Shown in pieces: positions 47,701 through 59,700 of a DNA stretch of 64,000 nt; the first letter of the stretch is position 1, and each line of letters opens with the position of its first letter. Origin of the DNA: Hippopus hippopus (Eukaryota; Mollusca; Bivalvia; Cardiida; Cardiidae); contig OX328106.1 in NCBI GenBank assembly GCA_946811185.2, positions 3,842,746 through 3,906,745 on the forward strand, written 5' to 3'. Under the pieces are notes generated by a model. It was not told the DNA's origin and did no database searches. It was given only the letters and a program-made list of their open reading frames with translations. A program made the position numbers and the translations under genes.

Positions 47701-50700
47701 ACAGCTGCTGTTCTTGGGTTAGGTGAAACTGTAAAAAAAAGGAGGGGGTAAAGAGATCAGTAAGGATTATAAAATTTATTCCTACATGATAACCTATGTT
47801 TCAAATACCAAATAGAAGTGTCTCTATGAGTCAGTTCTAGGTAGTATCCACACCAGGAACTCAAAGTAATAATTGCATATTAGGTGTTAAACTCTTTTCC
47901 ACACAATCCCGACTTGTAACAACCCTGAATAGGTATTTGAAATCATTGTTGGAAAAGGAGAAAATGCTGGTTACCAGCATTTTCTCATTTTCCAACAATG
48001 CTTTCTACCCCATCAAAGATAAAAATTATCATTTGTGCTATATTTACGTTGTGGTCTGCAAATGCTTTGAATTTGGTCAGGTACAAATTTTTGTTGTTTG
48101 GTAAAGACTTAATACTATTCTCAAGGAGAATACAAGTTATGCCATAGTCCTAAAAGCTAATAACCACATCTTCCAAGTTTACAGATTGTTTTGCTTTAAA
48201 CCAGACAGGACACAAATTCTTTCAAAAGCACTGGCTTCATTCCCACATAGAGTCAAAAAACATTTAGTAGCAAATAATGAATAAATCCTTAACTCTTTAC
48301 CAAAATTTAAGACTATCCCAAATTGAAAGCATTTGCAGACGTCAAAGTAAATGTGACTGAAAAAATGAAATTTGTATTCGGAACTTGGAAGGGTACAAAA
48401 CATTGTGGGAAAAGGAGTAAATGCTGGTTATCAGCATTTACTCCTTTTCCCATAATGTTTTCAATAGCCTTCTCTTTCATGGTCGTTAAAAGTCGGGATT
48501 GTTTGGTAAAGGGTGAAACAATGAAAATCATCTATCATCAAAAAGATTGACTCAAATCCATGAATCAGAAGCTGTCTTCACGATCCATTTTCAGATAAAT
48601 CTTTTCCTCTTTTCAAAAATATTCCCTAAAACAAAAATTAATCATCTATGTCTATGGGAAGGGGATGCATTAACGCCATTATAACAGCTTAGGTTATACA
48701 GTGGAACCCCGGTAGAACGAACTTCGCTAAAACGCTGACCCTATTATAATGTGGTTGTCCTATGGCTCCCAAAATTTCGGGGAGGTTGACCATTTTCGAG
48801 TCTGATCCGAATCCACCGTTACTCTGATAAGAATCCTCAATGTAAAAAACAAAACCACCTATCGACCAAATACTGATATAAAATCGATACCCTGCACATA
48901 ATGTGACAATTTTTCACACCTTTACCTTGTTGATTATCGTATTTTGCTTAAATTTTGGGACAACCAAAGTATTGGGACACCATCAAAAATCGCGAAAATA
49001 ATTATCTTTCATGACCCAAAGATTTGGGCCATACCAAAAATTGCAAAGCAAGGTCGGTATTTTTTTGTTCCAAAGAATTGGGACAGTGAATATCTATTTA
49101 AAAAAAAAAAATTTCAATCCGTTTGATACCCTTTGTTTACAAGCATTTATTTCGCGCAGTTTCATTTCTACACACGTAACTTCGTAAGCATGCTTCCCAA
49201 CCCTCCCGATTTCAATGGGAGTTTCCCGATTCAAGACAAAAAACCCGATCACCTGACAAGCTATTTTAAACCTCAATTCAAAAAAAAATCCGATTTAAGT
49301 CTAAAAAGGGTGTGATAGACTTGTATCCAAGATACATAACGTATACATGTACATCTGAATTTGACAGAGTTGACACGCATGTATTTCATGGTTAATCGGA
49401 TTCGTTGTTTATAAATAAAAATCAAGGTACAGTATTCTAGTCTAACCGAGGTTTATCGATCGAAGATTGACGAACCAATCAAATTTGAGAACGGGTCAAG
49501 CAGGTACTTGTCAGAGTGGAATTTACGTCGTTCACCTCACATAAGCAGGTAAAATATGTTGTGAATTTATCTACAAACACAAAATAACAATCCTCATCCC
49601 TATCCCAGAACGCGGACAATAGTGAGTGACAAGTTAATCATCAAGGAAAACAATGAGAAAAAGCGAAATTTTAAACCTTTACTGCACAAATTGACCACTG
49701 GAATTCCAATCTGTCTAGAAACAGACGAACCTGCAACTGATCGTAGCTTTAATGAAATCAATGACGTAGCAATATTTTAACGTCGGCAATATTCGACTGG
49801 TTAGCGGTCAGTGACTTATAGTACGACAGCTAGTCTTGTCTGACCATAAGTTTTGGGACAGCTGACAAATAATTATTTTTTGTAGACCTAAGTGTATTGG
49901 AACACGAAAAAAAATAATTACTTTTTACTGTCCCAAAATTTAAGCAAATTACTGTACTTTTATCACCTATGGCTGTGCACAATTGCTTTGTTTGACAAAT
50001 ACACACACAGTAGGTAACAAAAGGACTTCAACCCATAATTTTACATCATACTTTACATCAACATGTCTGTATGTAGACTGTTAACGGCGATATCAAATGT
50101 TCTGTAACTCGCCAATGTATTCAGACACCCTAAATGTTCAGACACGTTAAATTATTGTCAAAAAATATTTTATGTCAAGTCCTAACTCCAGACAGTCCGA
50201 ATATTAAGGAATAATAAATACTTGGACAGGCTGAAAAATATATTTTCCAAAAAATCTGACTTAATTTTTGGAAAATACTCCAGATAGGATGATCGGCTGC
50301 ATGGTCAATGCACAATTGTACATCGTGTGTAAAACCGTCATGTAGATGAACCTTTGAGAGTTGAGTCAACCAACAGTTATTCTCAGTCTTGAAATTACAC
50401 ACACACAAAAAAAATGAGACACTGAGTTATTTTATGTAAGAAATACCTCTTCACAGCGGACCGAGAAGATTACGATCAGAGATCAGACAAGACATTTAGT
50501 CTACAGTCTGATCTTGATGTACAGAGGCCACTACAGCAAAGTCCTGAAAGAAGCATAAGGGTTAAATCTTTCTCGACTTTTAAATGTTATGTAAGCAGTT
50601 TTGCCATTTTTCACGTTTTCTAAATGGATCTTCTGCAGAAGCATGAAAAGTCATTCCTAAGAGGGAAATGGTTGAAGCCCTGTGTTGTCCCCATGATTAC

Positions 50701-53700
50701 AAAAGTAAAGCATTGTTGAATATAAAACCTTGTTGTTTCTCTTCTTTATTCATCGGTAACTAATCCAACTTTAGCATCAAATCATGCATTTTTTTATCTC
50801 GGTCACAACAAAATTTTCAGAAAATAGCCAAATGACTCTCTTTCTACAGACCACACAATATACATGTGACACGACTGGGGTGTTCTAGCAATAATAATTA
50901 CGATACACAGAAGGGCTGTATCAGATCATGTAAGGCAGGGGAGATACTGGCTTATTGTATGATCGTTTAGTTTTGATTGGAGATCAGCCCATAACCAGGT
51001 GTAAATTCTTCGGGCGAAACAGTTGTAAGTGTGTACGACAAACACTTGCAGTAATACCCTCTTGCTTTCAATTATTGGCGTGTTAAGTCATACATGTACA
51101 CCTAATGCAAACTTTACTGCAAACATTAATTGTGTGGATACACGACTGGTGTGAAATCTTTACTGATGGAAAGTTAAATGTTTAAGGTCGTATTTAATCA
51201 TTCACTGCCCATGGCAGGATGATATTTTTTAACTCTTTACCAAACTCCAAACTTTAGACATGTCCAAATTCAAAGCATGTGCAGACGACCAAATTTGAAA
51301 TCCGTTCATCGAAGGATAGAAACAATGTGGTGAAAGGAGGAAATGCTGGTTTCCAGAATTTTCTCCCTTTTTCTACATGCTTTTCAAAAGCTTTCTTTCT
51401 CAGGGTCGTTAAAAGGTGGTAAAGGGTTCAAGTCTTTGCGGACGGTGTAGATAAATATCAGACTTCAAAGAACGTGCAGTCTGATCTTTGATCTATACCA
51501 TCCACAGGTGAACTATGACCGAAATCATATTTGTAAGCTACTTCTGTTTTACCTAAAAATGGTAACATACTTAGGACCCGTTTCTTTCAAGATTGAAAAC
51601 CCGTCCACACAGGATCTATATTACAAACAGTTTAGATCCCTCCACCGTGTGTCTAATTTATAGACTCTGCCGCACGTATTTCATTTTGACTTTCATCATG
51701 TACAGGGGTCTTGTCTCCTTTGATTATTGAAAGAGATTTCGTTAGTCATAGTCGATTAGGGCTTGTTATGCAATCGTCAGCATGATTGAAAAACATGGCA
51801 GCGGCACCGTCTGCAATCCAACATGATAACGTTTTATTTAATTTCGGAATGTACCTAGCTGTAATTCAGCAAAACAGCGGCTGAATAATTTCTAATAAAA
51901 ATGGTCCTAAAGGTAAAATAAGTTCTTCTACGTAGTTGTTTGAATGACCAGATTTGGTGATAGAAACTAACTGGGAATCGTTTAGACATTACGTTCAAAA
52001 GAATCTAAATTGTTTAACCCTTTACCACACAATCCCGACTTTTAACGACCCTGAGGCAGAAGGCTTTTGAAAACATGGGTAAAGGAGAAAATGCTGGTAA
52101 ACAGCATTTTCTCCTTTTCCCACGTTTTCTACCTTATCATGGACAAATTTTATCATTTGGACCACATTTAATTTGTCGTCTGCAAATGCTTTCAATTTGG
52201 ACCAGTCTAAAATTTTGTCGTTTGGTAAAGAGTTAATGTCCGAAAAATAAATGTTTAAACGTAAATACGCATGTCTGTGTCCAAGTATTTGGACTAGATA
52301 TACCTCCACCGTTATAAATTTGCAATACTTTGCCCTTATCATTTTAATCACACTCCCAAAACAATTTAAAACTCATTATTTTGACTACACTGGATTGTGC
52401 AAAACGTTATTTTCCATAATAACCAGAACATTACTATTTCATATTTGTATGAATATATTGGCGAATAACAGTAATTAAATAATCAAAGCCATAGTTCTGG
52501 CAATGGTTGGCGGATGGGTCGGGTCAGCGTTACATACTTAACCCCAGATATAACGCTGTTGGCGATCGTGGCTCCAGACGACAGCATTGTAACGGGGTTC
52601 CACTGTATCATGGTGGCCAGTGCACCTATGCATGTGTTCCTGGCTTTCTCACACCAGTGCTAACAAAACCTTTTTAACCACTAACTACTTTTTCACAAGC
52701 ATCTGAAGAGGCAAAAATCTGCCAGTCAGAAAGTTTGATGCAACCAGGTCTAGAATCTGCAACCAGCAGGTCGTGAGTCAGATATGCTAACCACCAAGCT
52801 GCCCAGCCCAGCAAAGGTTAGTGAGGAGGAAGAAAATCAATAGACTGACATACTGACTTAAGATTGAATTCATCCTCAATCTAATTGAACTGTTTATTAC
52901 ATTTATTACACTGTTGTTAAACTTTACTTACATGCTATTGACAAGATGTTGATGACGGAGGTAAATATACCACTGAGATTCTGTCAAAAAAAAAATATTG
53001 AAAGAGATCATCATTGACTAATAAGCCATTCATTTGAGTTTACTCAGAGCCTCTTAAAACAAAACTGCAGCTTACCACTTTAAAAAAAAATCTTTCCAAA
53101 AGATAGAAAACAGTCAAAAAGAAGATTCAAGAATACATATGCTTTTTTTAAGGTAAAGTCCACTAAGATTTCAAGTAGTCTGCTGCAAGACATATTAGGG
53201 TGTTAATTAATGAATCTTTCTCAAAATTTAACCAAACAAGAAAATAATAGACTAGTCCAAATTGAATGCGAGTCAAAAATTGAAATTTGCTTAAAAGGCG
53301 GGTAGAAAACATTGTAGGATAGGAGAAAATGCTGGTTTTCAGTATTTTCTCTTTTTCCCACATTGTTTTCAAAAGCTTTCTTTCTCAGGGTCATTTAACC
53401 CTTTCCCAAACGACAAAATTTTAAACTTGTCCAAATGGAAAGCAGTTTTAGACAATAAAATTAATGTAACTCAAAAAATGAAATTTGTTTTGGGAAGAGT
53501 AGAAAACATTGTGGGAAAAGGAGAAAATGCTGGATTACCAGCATTTTCTCCTTTTCCCACAATGTTTTCCAAAGGCTTCTTTCACAAGGTCGTGAAAACC
53601 CAGGATTGTTTGGGAAAGGGTTAAAGTCTGTATTGTGTGGTACAAAGTTTCCAAAGCCTCATTCTTCAGGGTTGTTAAAACTGCAGCAATTAGTGTTGAC

Positions 53701-56700
53701 TACAAAGTACGTAAGTCAGGGTTCAAATTTCGTTTTTTTATCCACTGGCAAATTTTAGCAAGTGCCCTTTTTTTCCCCCCACTCATAAAATCATAATTGG
53801 ACTTGCATTTTTTATTTTGGAAGCCCAGCATGCCTACCAAGGGTGGAGAATGGAGTGCCAGTTCAAACTGTTCATTTCTATTCTATTACTTAACCTGTCG
53901 ACTTGAGAAAATATAAATAGAACGTTAATTGATATTACAACCATGATTTAACAATCGTATCAATACCAATTTAATATCTATTCTCAAACCAAGTCAAATA
54001 TCCATAAAATTTATAATGGTGGACCACTTTTTGTTACGGTCCTATCACATCCGAATATCTGCATGTCTGATAACTGGTATAGTCTAGTGAGTCCGCCATT
54101 TCCGACTTGGTTCATGTTGTTACTTGTGCATGATAATTATCTTTTCAGGAAAGATTGACAAATATTTCTGTTTCATAATCAGGGATTCAATTCGCTTATC
54201 GTTTTTTCGTATTTAAAAAAAAACCCAAAATCGTGGTATTGGCCGTGAGTGCAGGTGAACGCACTTGGCTAACAAAAACTCGGATATAACGAACGACAAC
54301 TCAGAAGCTTCAATGGCCACTTATGAAATTATTAACAGCCGTCGATGGATATTCTTAGTGCAACATGACCGATGTTTATCCAGAACAGAAAGAATTACCT
54401 TATTTGTATTCACATTAAAATTAAGAACACTTTGTTAATTGACCTTCAGTAATTTGCACTCCCATTTTTTTTCGAGTGCTTGAAATTTTAGCTCACATTT
54501 TCCAATTCTGACTCGCATTTTGGGAGTAAATACATGGGAATTTCAAACCCTAGTAAGTCTCTTTTATTTACCAGTCTTATAGTGACAACAGAAAATGTTC
54601 GAACTACTTACAGTTCCCAGTACAATAGCATTTGTATACTTCATGGGTAAAATAGCTGCCTGTCCAAATGCACTGTTCTGATACACACCTGCACAACCTG
54701 TTGAGAGAATAGATTTATTGATTGAATAGTGTCTCACGCCACTTTAAACCTTATTTCAGTCATATCATGGCAACAGATTACATATTCATGTATATTCTGG
54801 GTTTCATTAGTACAAGGCAAGGGCTCTAAAGTGTCTTGCCCAAGGACACTCCTACCAAAAACCCTGTGCTTCCAATAAGTCTCAAACCTGGGGCCTCCAG
54901 GTTACTAGTTCTACACTTTAACACTGAGCCATGCAGGACCTGGTAACCTGGGGCCTCCAGGTTGTTAGTTCTACACTCAGGACCTCTACAAGACACAGGA
55001 TGAAACCCCATCCTAAGTTATGCCTGGTCCTTTAATGTACTCAATGTATAGCTCCGTCACACAACACCTCCATCTAACATCTCATCCAAAAGACTATTAG
55101 TATCTTCAGTTGGTCAGCCGTGGGGCTTGAACCGGCATATCATTCAAAGAAGGGAAATCTATTTTCCCACCTATTTTCAATTACTATTGGCCATTACGAG
55201 GTGCCTATGTAACAAAGTAGAAATATTTGAAATATAGGATATAGGAAAACAACTTCAATAACATTGATAACAATATGAGAGAAGGAGCCATTACAACACA
55301 AAATTGTTTCTTTTCTAACAATAGCTTCAACAACTATCTTATGCTAGTAAGCAAACCTGAGGGCCATTGGCCCTAAAGCGCTCACCTGAGTAAAGTCATC
55401 TAGTCATCTAGGATTGATGAAGTTGAACACATCCTGGTTGTGATTATGTAAACTTGTGAGTGTTAGTGACCTACTTTTGAAGCTGATGTGACTCAATTTC
55501 AAACTTGTCCAAGATATTATCAAGATAAATATTCAGACCAAGTTTCATGTGTATCACTAGGTTTTTCTAAGATTTGCCCAAGTGACCTACTTTTGGACCC
55601 GATGTGACTCAATTTCAAACTTGTCCAAGATATTACCAAGATAAATATCCTGACTAAGTTTCATGTGTATCAGACTGACATTGTTGCCTGTGCAGTACAC
55701 ACAAGGTTTTTTTTTTAAGATTTGCCCCAGTGACCTATAGACTTTTTTACCTGACATGAACCAATTTCAAACTTGTCCAAAATATCAATACAAACATTTT
55801 GACCAAGTCTCATGAGTTTCAGACTGAAACTATGGCTTATAATGTGCACACAAGGTTTTTCTACAATTTGTCCAATTGACCTACTTTTTGACGTGACATG
55901 ACCAAATTTTAAAATGGTACTAGATATCATCCAGATAAACATTCTAAGTTTCATCAATATCAGACTGAATATCTAATCTCTAGAGTACAAAAAGAAGTTT
56001 TCAAAGATATGTCCCACTGACCCACTGTCTGACCTGACATACCCTGAATTCAAACTTGTCCAAGATATTATCAAGACAAATATTCTGACCAAGTTTCTTG
56101 AGTGTCAGACTGAAAATGTTGTCTCTAGAGTTCACACAAAAATTTGTCCTGTGACATACTATTTGACCTATTGTGACCCAATTTCTAACTTGTCTAAAAT
56201 ATCAACAAAATCAACATTCTGACCAAATCTCATGAGTATCAGACTGAAAATGTGGCCTCTAGAGTGCACACAAGATTTTCTTAAGATTTGGCCCAGAGAC
56301 CTATCTTTTGACCCAACATGACCCAATTTTGAAATTATCCAAGATACCATCACAACAAAGATTCTGACCATGTTTCATGAGTATCAGACTGAAAATGTGG
56401 CCTCTACAGTGCACACAAGGTTTTTTAACCTTGATTTAGCCCAGTGACCTACTTTTTGACCCAAGGTGACCCAATTTCAAACTTGTAAAGATCTTATCAA
56501 GAAAAACATAATGCCCAAGATTCATTAGTATCTGACTGAAAATGTGACCCCTAGAGTGCACACACGGTAAATGTTGACAACTGAAAAATGGAAGACAGAT
56601 AAGGGACAAGGGACACAGCACGATCACAAAAGCTCACCTTGAGCACTTAGGGGAGCTAAAATGATGACTTAGAACAGTAATTTGTCAAATACAACTACAG

Positions 56701-59700
56701 CTGTCACTGAATGTGACTTAACCCTTTACCACACAATCCCGACTCTTAACGACCCTGTGAAAAAATCCTTTTGAAAACATTGTGGGAAAAGGAGAAAATG
56801 CTGGTAACCAGCATTTTCTCCTTTTCCCACAATGTTTTCTACTGTTCCCAAAACAAATTTCAATTCTTCAGTCACCTTTGTTTTGTCGTCTGAAAATGCT
56901 TTCAGTTTGGACCAGTCTATAATTTTGTCGTTTGGTAAAGAGTTAATACCCCCCCGCCAGCGCTTTGACAGAAACAGGCAATTGAACAAAAATTTTCTAA
57001 GTGCAAGGGGAGATTACCCTTGAATCATAGGGAGTAGATGATTGAAAACTGCGTCTTGCACAACTTCAATGTATGATCAATATATGTGCAAAGTTTCAAA
57101 ACAATTGAAGAAAAACTGTAGGAGGAGTTTGTGACACAAAATTACTAGTATATTGTACTCAGACTGACACACAGACGGACACACGGACGGACGGACAGAC
57201 AGGCTGATTCCAGTATACCCCCAAAAACATTTGTTTTGCGGGGCTATAAAAAAGTGTCAAGTTCACGGGGAGATAATTCCTCAACCAGGAGGAGTTGACA
57301 CTTGAAAATTGCATCTTGCAAACCTTCAATATATGATCAATATATGTGCAAAGTTTCAATACAATTGAAGGAAAACTGTAGGAGGAGTTTGCGACACAAA
57401 ATTACTAGTATTTTGTACACAGATGGACACACGGACGGACAGACGGACAAACAGGCTGATCCCAGTATACCCCCGAAAACATTCGTTTTGCGGGGGTATA
57501 AAAATCCACATCATACTTACAGTTGAGGAGAGAAGCTGATATCATGGTGAGAGCAAAAAATACTAATGGAACTGAAATACAAAAAGAAGCATTGCATCAT
57601 TACCCCTGTCTGTGACCTTTTTTTCTCCTTCATTGATTGATTGAATGGTGTTTCACATCGCTTTCCACATTATTTCAGTCATACCAGGGTGACTGCAACA
57701 CATTGTGGCTATATGATGAATTGTGCCATTAAGCAGACTACTTTTGAAAACATTGTGGAAAAAGGAGGTACTGCTCATAAAAAGCAATTCTGCCTTTTTC
57801 CTGACCTTAAGTTTTTTGGAATTTTGAATTTGGAACCCCCCCCACCCATATTTTTCAAATGACCCCAAAACTTAATATGTGAGCTTCCTTTATCTCACTT
57901 GACGCGAGTTAATTGACTCCCACTCCCATAAAGTCCTGATGTACATGTTAAAATGCCAAATTGTCAGAAGAGGGATTATATAGGTTTTCACCAGGATTTC
58001 AATCATGTCATCTCAGCCTGTCAACTTATTTATACCACCATTGAGTTTTTGTGTGATTTATTCACAACATTCTTTGGCAAGCCTTTCCCCCTTTCCTAAG
58101 CCTTTAAATTTTGCCCCATTATAAAAAAATCTGGTGTTTTAACTAACCTGAAGACGAGGCCTTTTGAAAACAGAGTGAGCATAAATGTAAATGTTGGTAT
58201 TTCTTCTACTAGTGCTCCCTACGATATTCTTTCCAAGCCACTGGCTGCTTTCCAACATAATTATTGTCGATACAATGGTCAGCGGTGAGAGAGGGATGAA
58301 CCCTGTCTCAATGACTATAATCAATCCTCCCAAAGAAATTGACAGGGCCAGGGATCAAACCAGCTACCCCTTGTTCTCAACTCCTGTACACTACCAACTG
58401 ATCTTACCCAGACCCAGCCTGCCAAAAGTAAAACAAAGCAGGTGTTAAAATGGATTTAAATTTAACTCATACCATATAAAAGTATGGAAATTATTATGAA
58501 GATGACAATCTATTATCGTTACAGTGGGTTCAAGTGTTAGTTGTTAGCAGAGACATTATTTCAAAACTAGGTTAAAACCTGCCAGGTCATTCATCTTTTG
58601 TTTAGTTATAGCCTGATTTTGAAATTCATTCTTTCTGCCAGCAACTAACACTTGGACGGACCACACAAAAACAGACTGTCATCTTAACAATATTTTTCAC
58701 TTTTAACAGGTATTTCACATTATTTCCATACTTTTAGTGAGTGTGATTAAAATTCAAATGTATTTAAACACCTGCATTGTGTTTTTGGCCCTTTACCACA
58801 CAATCCTAAGTTTTAACAACCCCAAGGTAAAGTGCTTTTGAAAATATTGAGGGAAAAGCAGAAAATTCTGGTAACCAGCATTTTCTCCTTTCCCCACAAT
58901 GCTTTCTACATCTTAAGAGACAAATTACATCTTTTGAACTAAGTTTAATTTGACGTCTGCAAATTCTTTCGATTTTGACAAGTCTAAAATTTTCTCGTCT
59001 GGTATAGAGTTACAGTTAATTACATGCATAAATCAGAAATTAATGTTACAAAATCTCTTTTAGGCCAGAAAAATTTCCCTGGTTTACATAAAGCTAAAAA
59101 TGTCATTTGCAAGGAGAATGACAGATACAGACACAGAGAGTACAAGTTTGTTACATCTGCTTTATCCCTTTCCGAAACAATCCTGAGTAGAGCAAGAAGG
59201 CTTTGAAAATATTTTAGGATAAAGAGACAATCTTGGTAACCAGAATTTTCTCCTTTTCCCAAGTTTTCTACCCGGTCAAAGACCAACCTTATCATTTATG
59301 CCGCATTCAATTTACAAGTTCCTTCAATATGGACAATTCTAATCTTTTATCTAGTTCAGATTTAACTCTACCAAACTATTCTGAGTTACAACAACTTTGA
59401 AAAAGGCTTTTTGAAAACATTGTGGGAAAAGGAGAAAATGCTGGTATCCAGCATTTTCTTCTTTTCCCACAATGTTTTCTACCCTTTTTAGATACATCCA
59501 ACTATATGAACCATATCTAAATTGTCATCGGAAAATGCTTTCAATTTTGACAAGTCTACAGATCTGTTGTCTAATAAAGGGTTAACTCTTTACCATACGT
59601 CTCAAGTTTGGACTGAACCAAATTGAAAGCATCTGCAGACGACAAATTAAATGTCGCTAAAATGATGATTTCTGTCTTTGATAGGATAGAAAACACTGTG

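Larger units (their letters stand above)
48699..52605. mobile_element. Tigger/pogo-ended transposon, 3.9 kb
   Basis: Inverted ends CAGTGGAACCCCG and TA duplications (48697-48698, 52606-52607) are typical of pogo/Tigger elements. It splits a SINE whose intact counterpart at 62.04-62.07 kb shows the unoccupied TA. No recognisable transposase remains; the inside holds a nested TA element, MITE hairpins and two TTAA-MITEs. Located between ENT exons D and E. Confidence 0.75.

Noticed and set aside
54688..54697. Alternative acceptor nine bases into ENT exon C
   Set aside because: It keeps the frame but removes three residues and breaks the 12-residue spacing to the conserved FG seen in ENT1.
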